Positions 57,771 through 64,000 of a DNA stretch of 64,000 bases are shown here, one piece after another. The DNA lies in assembly GCF_000240165.1 (NCBI RefSeq), contig NC_017586.1, forward strand, positions 2,728,001-2,792,000. The letters are read 5' to 3'. The notes below the pieces were generated by a model that saw nothing but the letters and a program-made list of their open reading frames with translations, ran no database searches and was not told where the DNA came from. Origin of the DNA: Streptantibioticus cattleyicolor NRRL 8057 = DSM 46488 (GTDB lineage Bacteria; Actinomycetota; Actinomycetes; Streptomycetales; Streptomycetaceae). Position numbers and translations under genes: made by a program. Numbering within the stretch: position 1 is the first letter of the stretch; each line of letters opens with the position of its first letter.

Positions 57771-58168
57771 CCCCCAGGGCCCGGACAGCGTGCCCCCCCC
57801 GAGCGCCGCCCCCCGTAACGCCGCCCGCCCCCCGTAACGCCGGACGACCAGGCTCAGGACGCCTCCGGTCGCCGGACCGTCCGGCGCCGGGCGGCCGAGG
57901 CCGGGCCGCTGAGCACCCGGCGCCAAAGGGACGCCCCAGCCCGGGCACCGGACGCTCCCGGGCGCCATACCGGCACTGGGGCACGGCACCGCCCGCGCGC
58001 CGGACGCCTCGCGTCGAACGGGCCGGTGGGTCCGGACGGGCGGACGGCGCCGACAAGCCGGCCCCTGGCCGGACGGCCAGAGGCCGCCGGGCCCTCCCGG
58101 GCGTTGGACGGGCCCCGGCCCCCGGCGCGGGCCCGGGCACCGGGCCGTCCGGCCGGACGGCCCGGCTC
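57771..58168. other. Gene-free GC-rich region after ybjQ
   Basis: About 400 bases without a plausible gene. It begins with two copies of CCCCCCGTAACGCCG (near 57809 and 57829) and ends in a perfect 26-bp palindrome. Open frames on both strands lack ribosome sites and normal codon bias. Confidence 0.6.
58140..58165. terminator. 26-bp perfect palindrome after the TipAL-like gene
   Basis: Arms CCGGGCCGTCCGG and CCGGACGGCCCGG meet without a spacer at 58152/58153. It sits 4 bases past the stop of the minus-strand regulator and is its likely terminator. Confidence 0.65.
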
Positions 58169-58930
58169 TCAGGCGTGGCGGGACGCGTTGGCGACGATCG
58201 CGTCGTGGACGTACGTGGCGAAGCCGGGGCGCATCGCTTCGAAGAAGGCGGCGAAGCGCTCGTCGGCGACGTACATCCCGGCGAGGCCGGTGTGGATCTC
58301 GTAGGAGCAGTCGTAGTGGTAGCGGGAGATCTGCTGCCGGTGCTCCTCGGCGAGGTCCATCGCGGCCTCGCCGTCGGCCGGGGCGCCGGAGGCGGCGAGG
58401 GCGACCATGCGGCGCCCCCAGTCCTCCTGCTCGGCCTTGATCCGCAGCCAGTCCTCCTTGGTGTAGCGGGCCGCCCGCTCCTGCGACTGGCGGTACGCCT
58501 CGGTGTGGCCCCAGCGCTGCTGGACCTCGTCGGCGTACTGGTCGGGGTCGTGCTCCCCGAAGACCTCGAACTTCTCCTCCGGGGTCAGGTTGATGCCCAT
58601 CTTCTTCGCCTCCATGGCTCGTTCCACCGCCGCCGCCATCCTTTCGAGCTCCTCGATCCGGTCGGTGATCAGCCGGTGCCTGCGGCGCAGGTGCTCGGTG
58701 GGATCGGTGTCCGGGTCGTCGAGGAGGACGGCGATCTCCTCCAGCGGGAAGCCGAGTTCGCGGTAGAAGAGGATCTGCTGCAACCGGTCGAGGTCGGCGT
58801 CCCGGTAGCGCCGGTGTCCGGCGGCGCTGCGTCCGCCGGGGCGCAGCAGCCCGATCTCGTCGTAATGGTGCAGGGTGCGCACGGTCACCTTGGCGTACCG
58901 CGCCACCTCGCCGATCGCGTAGTCCTCCAT
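58169..58930 (-). CDS. MerR-family regulator of the TipAL type
   Basis: A 253-residue protein, the exact length of S. lividans TipAL, with which it appears highly similar. The N-terminal MerR winged helix is YAIGEVARYAKVTVRTLHHY; the coiled coil runs to about residue 105. The C-terminal TipAS-like ligand domain begins at Met111 (MGINLTPEEKFEVFG), where an internal start with its own GGAGG could give a separate short form. In TipAL two cysteines (207, 214 by my memory) lie in the last third and Cys214 bonds thiopeptides. Here C208 is kept but the second position is Gly215. Upstream lies a ptipA-like promoter. It is divergent from asnB. Confidence 0.92.
   Translation of the reverse strand: MEDYAIGEVARYAKVTVRTLHHYDEIGLLRPGGRSAAGHRRYRDADLDRLQQILFYRELGFPLEEIAVLLDDPDTDPTEHLRRRHRLITDRIEELERMAAAVERAMEAKKMGINLTPEEKFEVFGEHDPDQYADEVQQRWGHTEAYRQSQERAARYTKEDWLRIKAEQEDWGRRMVALAASGAPADGEAAMDLAEEHRQQISRYHYDCSYEIHTGLAGMYVADERFAAFFEAMRPGFATYVHDAIVANASRHA
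58600..58613 (-). promoter_or_regulatory. Internal ribosome site and start for a TipAS-like short form
   Basis: On the minus strand GGAGG (58613-58609) precedes ATG 58600 by 8 bases. The ATG is codon 111, the same place where TipAS translation starts inside tipA. This would yield a 143-residue stand-alone drug-binding domain. Confidence 0.6.
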
Positions 58931-58975
58931 CGTCCTGCCTTCCTCGGCCCGCCGCTCACGGCGCTGACGAGCTCC

Positions 58976-59006
58976 ACGATGGGTCCTCACGCTACGTGAG
59001 GTGCAA
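58976..59006 (-). promoter_or_regulatory. ptipA-like promoter with MerR operator in the spacer
   Basis: On the minus strand: -35 TTGCAC (59006-59001), a 19-base spacer and -10-like CATCGT (58981-58976). The palindrome CCTCACG-N3-CGTGAGG (58985-59001) fills most of the spacer. A 19-base spacer with a central palindrome is the MerR-type arrangement, and this closely matches the ptipA sequence as I remember it. It should be autoregulated. Confidence 0.75.
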
Positions 59007-59055
59007 GCCCGGTTCCGGCGGCCGGGGGCGCCGTGGAGGTGGCTGGTTTTTTTCG

Positions 59056-59070
59056 GTTGCCCGAGGCAAC
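59056..59070. promoter_or_regulatory. MarR-type palindrome upstream of asnB
   Basis: GTTGCC-CGA-GGCAAC, a perfect palindrome in an AT-richer stretch that begins with a T run (59047-59053). A half-like GTGCAACTAAC follows at 59080. TTGCC-N3-GGCAA palindromes are typical MarR-family sites in Streptomyces. It lies 128 bases before the asnB start. No MarR gene is adjacent. Confidence 0.5.
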
Positions 59071-59198
59071 AGATGGAACGTGCAACTAACCAGGCGTACG
59101 TTTGATCACGCGGCCCGCACCGGGATGCGCGGGCCGGCCACGGGGTAGAGCCGCGCCCCGATCCTCGGGGCCGCCGACCGGAGGAGGCGACACCGCCC

Positions 59199-61049
59199 AT
59201 GTGCGGGATAACCGGCTGGATCTCCTACGACAACGACCTCACCCGCCAGCGGGGCACGCTGGACGCGATGACCGCGACGATGACCTGCCGCGGCCCGGAC
59301 GCCGGAGGCGTCTGGCTGGACGAGCACGCCGCCTTCGGCCACCGCAGGCTCGCCGTCATCGACATCGAGGGCGGCAAGCAGCCCATGAGCGTCGAACGGG
59401 ACGGCCGCACCATCCTGGTGACCACCTACAGCGGCGAGATCTACAACTACCGCGAACTGCGCGACGAACTGACCGGGCTCGGCCACCACTTCCGCACCAG
59501 CAGCGACACCGAGGTCGCGCTCCACGCCTACCTGGAGTGGGGCGAGGAGTTCACCGAACACCTCAACGGCATGTACGCCTTCGCGCTGTGGGACCCGCGC
59601 ACCGAGGAGTGCCTGCTGGTACGCGACCGGATGGGCATCAAGCCGCTCTACTACCACCCCACCCCGGACGGCGTGCTCTTCGGCTCCGAGCCCAAGGCGA
59701 TCCTCGCCCACCCCTCGGTGCGCCCGGTGGTGGACGCCGAGGGCCTGGCCGAGCTGGTCTCGTTCACCAAGACCCCCGGCCACGCGGTCTACAAGGGCAT
59801 GCGCGAGGTACGCCCCGGGCACCTGGTGAGAATCCGCAGGCAGGGGCTGACCGAGCGCCGGTACTGGGCGCTGGAGGCCCGCGAGCACACCGACGACCTG
59901 GACACCACGATCCGTACCGTGCGCGGGCTGCTGGACGACATCGTGGCCCGGCAGCTCATCGCCGACGTGCCGCTGTGCACCCTGCTCTCCGGCGGCCTGG
60001 ACTCCTCGGCGATCACCGCGCTCGCCGCCCGCGGGCTGAACGCGGCCGGACGCGGCCCGGTGCGCTCCTTCTCGGTCGACTTCGTCGGGCAGACCGAGAA
60101 CTTCAAGCCCGACGCGCTGCGTTCCACCCCGGACGGCCCGTACGCCCACGCGCTCGCCGAGCACGTGCGCTCCGACCACCGGGACATCGTGCTGGACCCG
60201 GAGTCGCTGATCGACCGCGGCAACCGGGCCGCCGTACTGCGCGCCCGCGACCTGCCGATCGGGCTCGGCGAGGGCGACACCTCGCTCTACCTGCTGTTCA
60301 AGGCGATCCGTGCGCAGTCGACGGTGGCGCTGTCGGGCGAGTCGGCGGACGAGGTGTTCGGCGGCTACAAGTGGTTCCACGACCCGGAGGCGGTGGCCGC
60401 CGACACCTTCCCGTGGCTGGTGGGCGCCGGGATCGGCAACTTCGCCGGGGACAAGACCGGCACGAGGGAGGCGCTGTTCGACGACGGGCTGCTGGCCAAG
60501 CTCGACCTGCTGGACTACCGGCAGCAGCGGTACCGCGACGCGCTGACCGAGGTGCCCTACCGGGACGGCGACACCGGGCTGGAGCGCCGGATGCGGGAGA
60601 TCTGCTACCTGCACCTGACCCGTTTCGTCCAGGTGCTGCTGGACCGCAAGGACCGGGCCAGCATGGCGGTGGGCCTGGAGGTGCGGGTGCCCTTCTGCGA
60701 CCACCGGCTGGTCCAGTACGTCTTCAACACCCCCTGGTCGATGAAGACCTTCGACGGCCGGGAGAAGTCGCTGCTGCGCGCGGCCACCCTCGACGTGCTA
60801 CCGGAGATGGTCGCCCAGCGCGTCAAGAGCCCGTACCCCAGCACCCAGGACCCGCGGTACGTCAGCGCGCTGCGCGGGGAGCTGCGGCAGTTGATGGCCG
60901 ACAAGGACGCCCCGGTGCGGCCGCTGCTGGACGCCGGAGCGGCCCAGCAGGCCGTCGAGGCCCAGGACCAGAGCTTCCGCAGCAGCACCGAGCTGGTGCT
61001 GGCGATGAACGCGTGGCTGCGGGACTACGGGGCGACGCTGGAGCTGTGA
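59199..61049 (+). CDS. asnB: Asparagine synthetase B (glutamine-hydrolysing)
   Basis: Makes asparagine from aspartate, ATP and glutamine. The 616-residue product has the Ntn glutaminase domain with Cys2 as nucleophile (MCGITGWIS), RRLAVIDIEGGKQPMS and GEIYNYRELRDEL. The synthetase domain follows with the PP loop CTLLSGGLDSSAITALAARG and ALSGESADEVFGGYKWF. The start is ATG 59199 with GGAGGAGG 14-21 bases upstream. Length and motifs are complete. Its promoter region holds a MarR-type palindrome. Confidence 0.96.
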   Translation: MCGITGWISYDNDLTRQRGTLDAMTATMTCRGPDAGGVWLDEHAAFGHRRLAVIDIEGGKQPMSVERDGRTILVTTYSGEIYNYRELRDELTGLGHHFRTSSDTEVALHAYLEWGEEFTEHLNGMYAFALWDPRTEECLLVRDRMGIKPLYYHPTPDGVLFGSEPKAILAHPSVRPVVDAEGLAELVSFTKTPGHAVYKGMREVRPGHLVRIRRQGLTERRYWALEAREHTDDLDTTIRTVRGLLDDIVARQLIADVPLCTLLSGGLDSSAITALAARGLNAAGRGPVRSFSVDFVGQTENFKPDALRSTPDGPYAHALAEHVRSDHRDIVLDPESLIDRGNRAAVLRARDLPIGLGEGDTSLYLLFKAIRAQSTVALSGESADEVFGGYKWFHDPEAVAADTFPWLVGAGIGNFAGDKTGTREALFDDGLLAKLDLLDYRQQRYRDALTEVPYRDGDTGLERRMREICYLHLTRFVQVLLDRKDRASMAVGLEVRVPFCDHRLVQYVFNTPWSMKTFDGREKSLLRAATLDVLPEMVAQRVKSPYPSTQDPRYVSALRGELRQLMADKDAPVRPLLDAGAAQQAVEAQDQSFRSSTELVLAMNAWLRDYGATLEL

Positions 61050-61157
61050 CGCCCCGGGCCGGATCGCCACGGTGATGCCACCGGGCGGACCGCCGGCCGT
61101 CACCGTCAGGTCACCGGGCGGGGCTAACCTCCCGGCGGGCAGCTGCGGACCCGATGC

Positions 61158-61194
61158 GAGAACCCCCGTGCGCAGGTGGTGCACGGGGGTTCTC
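61158..61194. terminator. Bidirectional terminator between asnB and the PAP2 gene
   Basis: Perfect 14-bp arms GAGAACCCCCGTGC (61158-61171) and GCACGGGGGTTCTC (61181-61194) with a 9-base loop, between convergent genes. Confidence 0.85.
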
Positions 61195-61212
61195 CGTCCG
61201 GCCGGATACCGG

Positions 61213-61887
61213 TCAGACCCGGCGGTGGGCGGCGACGGGACCGCCGTCCAGGAAGGGGCCGAGGCGTCCGGAGCGGGCCCGGGCCACGATCGGCCCGCCG
61301 ACCCGGCCCAGCGGCACGGTGAACGCCGCCGCCAGCACCAGGCCGACCACCGCGCCCACGGCCACGTCGTGCGGGTAGTGCGCGCCCACCCAGACCCGGG
61401 AGGCGCCCATCAGCACCGCCGCGAGCAGCGCCACCCGGCCGATCTTGCGGTTGGCCAGAAAGAGCGCCAGCGCGGCGGAGAAGGCGACCACCGTGTGGTT
61501 GCTGGGGAACGCCCAGTCGTTGGAGGCGGCGCAGGCCTCCAGGTGGAAGGTGTGCGGGATCTGCCGGCACGGGCGTACTTCCTTGACGACCGACTTGAGC
61601 AGGTCGTTGACGACGTACGCGAGCACCACGACCACCGGCGCGCTCAGCACCCGGGCCATGGTGACCGGGGGCTGCCGGCGCGCCGACCACCAGGCGAGCA
61701 CCATGAAGACGGCGAAGATCACGATCCCGTAGGCCGACCAGTCCTTCACCACGGTGTCGAACCAGCCCGGAGCGCTCCGCGCCCACCCGGTGACCTCGGA
61801 GAACAGCCCGCCGTCGATCTGCGAACCGTCGAAAGCCAGATTACTGAGGGTGCTGTGGGCCACATCGGCGGTGGGCAATGCGAGCAC
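61213..61887 (-). CDS. PAP2 family membrane phosphatase
   Basis: A 224-residue membrane phosphatase with about five or six helices. The three phosphatase motifs are LLKSVVKEVRPC (K-x6-RP), WAFPSNHTVV (PSNH in place of the commoner PSGH) and GASRVWVGAHYPHDVAVG (SR-x5-H-x3-D). Family members dephosphorylate undecaprenyl pyrophosphate or phosphatidic acids at the outer face. GTG 61887 is chosen with GGAGG 11 bases upstream. It is divergent from the BlaI gene and shares its operator-bearing promoter region. Confidence 0.88.
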   Translation of the reverse strand: MLALPTADVAHSTLSNLAFDGSQIDGGLFSEVTGWARSAPGWFDTVVKDWSAYGIVIFAVFMVLAWWSARRQPPVTMARVLSAPVVVVLAYVVNDLLKSVVKEVRPCRQIPHTFHLEACAASNDWAFPSNHTVVAFSAALALFLANRKIGRVALLAAVLMGASRVWVGAHYPHDVAVGAVVGLVLAAAFTVPLGRVGGPIVARARSGRLGPFLDGGPVAAHRRV

Positions 61888-61943
61888 GAGCGGGGTTCCT
61901 CCGATAATCGACGAGGGCGTGCCCGGTCCGACCCGCCCCATAC

Positions 61944-61961
61944 GTCTACAGGCTCGTAGAC
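61944..61961. promoter_or_regulatory. BlaI-type operator, copy 1
   Basis: GTCTAC-AGGCTC-GTAGAC, an 18-bp inverted repeat of the TACA/TGTA class bound by BlaI/MecI repressors. It lies 40 bases before the BlaI gene start and 56 bases before the divergent PAP2 gene. A second copy with the same arms lies at 63451. Confidence 0.7.
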
Positions 61962-62001
61962 TGTCCGCCAACTGTAGTCGACGGCAAAGGGGACGGAATC
62001 C

Positions 62002-62406
62002 GTGACGGACATCGCACGCCGCCCGGCCGGCGAACTGGAGGCAGAGGTGCTCGCCGCCCTGTGGGCCGCCCGCACCCCGCTGACCCCGCCGCAGGTCCAG
62101 CAGTCGCTGGGCGGCACCCTGGCGCGCACCACGGTGGCCACCATTCTGGCCCGGCTGCACGACAAGGGAACGGTGGTGCGCACCCGGACCGGGCGCGCCT
62201 ACGCGTACACCCCGGCGGTGGAGGACGAGGCGGCGCTCGCCGCCCGCCGGATGCACACCGAGCTGGAGAAGGGCGACGACCGCTCCGGCGTGCTGGCCCG
62301 TTTCGTCTCCCGGCTCTCCCCCGACGACGAGCGGGTGCTGCGCGGACTGCTGGCCCAGGCCGGCGGTGCGGGCGGACCCGCGGACGAGGCCGGGGGCCTG
62401 CGGTGA
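62002..62406 (+). CDS. BlaI/MecI family transcriptional regulator (with M56 partner)
   Basis: A 134-residue winged-helix repressor: GELEAEVLAALWAARTPLTP, TLARTTVATILARLHDKGTV (recognition helix) and a C-terminal dimerisation helix. The C-terminal residues LSPDDERVLRGLLAQAGG are typical. GTG 62002. Its stop overlaps the M56 protease gene (GTGA), the classic blaI-blaR pairing. In that system the protease cleaves the repressor on sensing cell-wall stress. Confidence 0.93.
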   Translation: MTDIARRPAGELEAEVLAALWAARTPLTPPQVQQSLGGTLARTTVATILARLHDKGTVVRTRTGRAYAYTPAVEDEAALAARRMHTELEKGDDRSGVLARFVSRLSPDDERVLRGLLAQAGGAGGPADEAGGLR

Positions 62407-63413
62407 CCTGGGCGGTGTGGGCGCCGCTGCTGGCACCGCTGCTGGCGGTGCCGGCCGCGCGGCGGCTCGCCGACTTCCTGCCGCCCCGGGCCGCGGCGGC
62501 GCTGCTGACCGCCACCGCCGTGCTGCTGGCGCTGCTGAGCGCCGGGTCGCTGGCGCTGCTGACCGCGGCCGGGCTGCTGCGGCTGCCGGTGGTGGCCGCG
62601 CTGGGCCATCTGTCCGCCCCGCTGATGCGCCGGGACAACCCGGTCGCGCTGCCGATCGGGGTGGCCGCCGCGCTGACGCTCACCGTCGCGCTGGCCGCCG
62701 CGCTGCACACCGCGCGGCGGCACCGGGCCGAGCTGTCACGGGCCGCCGGGTACGCGGCACGGCACGGCGGCGCCGGTGATCTGACGGTGCTGCCCGACCC
62801 GGGCGCGGACGCCTACGCGCTGCCGGGGCGGCCGGGCCGGGTGGTGGTCACCGCCGGGATGCTGCGCGAGCTGGACCCGCGCGAGCGCGCGGTGCTGCTC
62901 GCCCATGAACGCGCCCACCTGCGCGGCCGCCACCATCTGCTGCTGATCTGCACCGACCTGGCGGCCCGCCTCCACCCGGCGCTGCTGCCGCTGCGCGAGC
63001 CGCTCTCGTTCCATCTGGAGCGGTGGGCGGACGAGTCGGCGGCCGACGCCGTGGGGGACCGGCGGCTGACCGCCCGCGCGGTGGGCCGGGCGGCGCTGGC
63101 CGCGTCGGCGGCGCCGGCCCGGCGGCGGCCGGCCGCGGCGCTGGCGGCCGGGGCGGGTCCGGTGCCGCGCCGGGTCGCGGCGCTGCTCGGTACCGAGCAG
63201 CCGGGGGCCCGCCGGACGGCGTCGGCCCCGGGACGGTTCGCCGCGGCGGGCGCCGCCGTGCTCGCCGCCTGTGTGCTCGCCTCCGGCGTCAGCGCCCTGG
63301 AGGCGGCCCAGGAACTGCACGAGAACATCGAGTCGGCGCAGAGCGTCGAGGTGGCCCACGACCACCCGCACGACCCCGCCGGGCACCGGTTCGCGCCGCC
63401 GGAGAGCCGGTGA
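62403..63413 (+). CDS. M56 family membrane metalloprotease (BlaR1/MecR1-like, no sensor domain)
   Basis: A 336-residue protein with about four to five helices. The zinc motif HERAH lies in VLLAHERAHLRGRHHLLLIC, and the second part EERWADESAADAVGD-like (LERWADESAADAVGDRRLTA) carries the third ligand. The C terminus has one more helix (AAAGAAVLAACVLASGVSAL) and a His-rich end (VAHDHPHDPAGH). It lacks the penicillin-binding sensor domain of BlaR1, so its signal is different. It is coupled to the BlaI gene by a GTGA overlap. Confidence 0.9.
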   Translation: MTWAVWAPLLAPLLAVPAARRLADFLPPRAAAALLTATAVLLALLSAGSLALLTAAGLLRLPVVAALGHLSAPLMRRDNPVALPIGVAAALTLTVALAAALHTARRHRAELSRAAGYAARHGGAGDLTVLPDPGADAYALPGRPGRVVVTAGMLRELDPRERAVLLAHERAHLRGRHHLLLICTDLAARLHPALLPLREPLSFHLERWADESAADAVGDRRLTARAVGRAALAASAAPARRRPAAALAAGAGPVPRRVAALLGTEQPGARRTASAPGRFAAAGAAVLAACVLASGVSALEAAQELHENIESAQSVEVAHDHPHDPAGHRFAPPESR

Positions 63414-63450
63414 TCCGGTTTCCGCTCCGGCGGTGCCGCCGGGACGGAAC

Positions 63451-63468
63451 GTCTACACTCTTGTAGAC
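63451..63468. promoter_or_regulatory. BlaI-type operator, copy 2, upstream of DedA
   Basis: GTCTACA-CTCT-TGTAGAC, an 18-bp inverted repeat with the same arms as the operator at 61944. It lies 30 bases before the DedA start codon, where a bound repressor would block transcription. Confidence 0.75.
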
Positions 63469-63498
63469 CGTTCCGTTGACCGCCGCAGGAAGGCGCGA

Positions 63499-64000
63499 AT
63501 GAACGTACTCACCCACGGGTCCCAGCTGGCCCTCAATCCGCTGGATCCCAACTCGCTGCTGTCGTCGTTCGGCGCCGTCGGCGTCCTCGTGGTGCTCTTC
63601 GCCGAGACCGGGCTGCTGGTGGGTTTCTTCCTGCCGGGTGACTCGCTGCTGTTCACCGCGGGGCTGTTCACCACCACCGGCTCCACCGCGGTGCTCCACC
63701 TGCCGCTGGGCTGGGTGCTGGCCGCCGCCGCGGCCGGGGCGCTGCTCGGGGCGCAGACCGGCTATCTGATCGGCCGGCGCGGCGGACCGGCGCTGCTGGC
63801 CCGGACGAAGAACCCCAAGCTGCACCAGGCGGTGGAACGCTCCGGTGAGCTGCTGGCCAAGTACGGCTACGGCAAGGCGATCGTGCTGGCCCGGTTCATC
63901 CCGCTGGTGCGCACCGTGCTCAACCCGATGGCCGGCGCCCTGGGCGTGCCCGCGTCGACGTTCACCACGTGGCAGGTGGTCGGCGGGCTGCTGTGGAGCC
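63499..64000 (+). CDS. DedA family membrane protein, C terminus beyond the window
   Basis: 167 residues are visible of a DedA protein (usual length about 200-240). Signature: LFAETGLLVGFFLPGDSLLF, GYLIGRRGGPALLA and ARFIPLVRTVLNPMAGALGV. ATG 63499 has GGAAGG 7 bases upstream. DedA proteins of the UptA type flip undecaprenyl phosphate. It is preceded by a BlaI-type operator, linking it to the BlaI-M56 pair just upstream. It is clearly related to the DedA at 56555 but not identical. Confidence 0.92.
   Translation, partial: MNVLTHGSQLALNPLDPNSLLSSFGAVGVLVVLFAETGLLVGFFLPGDSLLFTAGLFTTTGSTAVLHLPLGWVLAAAAAGALLGAQTGYLIGRRGGPALLARTKNPKLHQAVERSGELLAKYGYGKAIVLARFIPLVRTVLNPMAGALGVPASTFTTWQVVGGLLWS

Noticed and set aside
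59041-59100. T-box or amino-acid attenuator before asnB
   Set aside because: There is no T-box sequence, no terminator with a T run after it and no leader peptide rich in Asn; the short palindrome fits a protein-binding site better.

Overview
The window looks like core chromosome of a Streptomyces (or a very close relative). Base composition is very GC-rich, GTG and TTG starts are common, and it carries sigE-cseABC, lsr2, clpC, a TipAL-type MerR regulator and the ftsH/fol/tilS/hpt block. Gene order over most of the window matches what I remember of the S. coelicolor region around sigE-cseABC (SCO3356-3359) and the following folate/ftsH/ppa genes. I saw no tRNA, rRNA, CRISPR array or biosynthetic gene cluster.

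Layout. 0-10 kb: a TIM-barrel sugar isomerase, a Ppx/GppA phosphatase, a Cys-rich unknown, a membrane protein that appears to fuse sigma-like, zinc anti-sigma and BACON domains, radA-disA (DNA repair and c-di-AMP), and a frameshifted mutY. 10-15 kb: the cell-envelope stress operon sigE-cseA-cseB-cseC, then a DHA2 drug exporter. 15-21.5 kb: clpC, lsr2, a GNAT enzyme, a BlaI-type regulator and small unknowns. 21.5-27 kb: a tightly overlapped minus-strand operon DUF2520-panC-nadB-nadC-coaX for NAD and pantothenate/CoA synthesis.

27.14-30.49 kb: a 3.3 kb mobile unit. Near-identical 25-bp terminal inverted repeats enclose an IS982-family transposase, a DHA2 exporter and a divergent CGNR zinc-finger regulator with a clear palindromic operator between the last two. 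It is followed by a 0.7 kb gene-free stretch with tandem repeats of about 145 bp.

31-42 kb: a threonine-aldolase-like lyase, a NarL-type two-component system, a MidA/NDUFAF7-type methyltransferase coupled to an orphan nuoD, and a quaternary-amine (glycine betaine/choline type) ABC transporter. 42-54.8 kb: folK-folB, an NTF2-like gene, folP, a lysyl/aminoacyl-phosphatidylglycerol synthase-like gene divergent from an esterase, folE, ftsH, hpt, tilS, a zinc metalloprotease and ppa. 54.8-64 kb: a ThrE exporter, DedA, YbjQ, a TipAL homologue with a ptipA-like promoter, asnB, PAP2 phosphatase, and a BlaI-M56 sensor pair whose operator is repeated upstream of a second DedA gene cut by the window end.

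Most notable points: the single-polypeptide sigma/anti-sigma-like membrane protein; the passenger-carrying IS982 unit; the shared BlaI operator linking an M56 protease to DedA and PAP2 (a possible undecaprenyl-carrier stress module); the MidA-NuoD pair; and a TipAL homologue that keeps the promoter architecture but seems to lack the thiopeptide-reactive cysteine.
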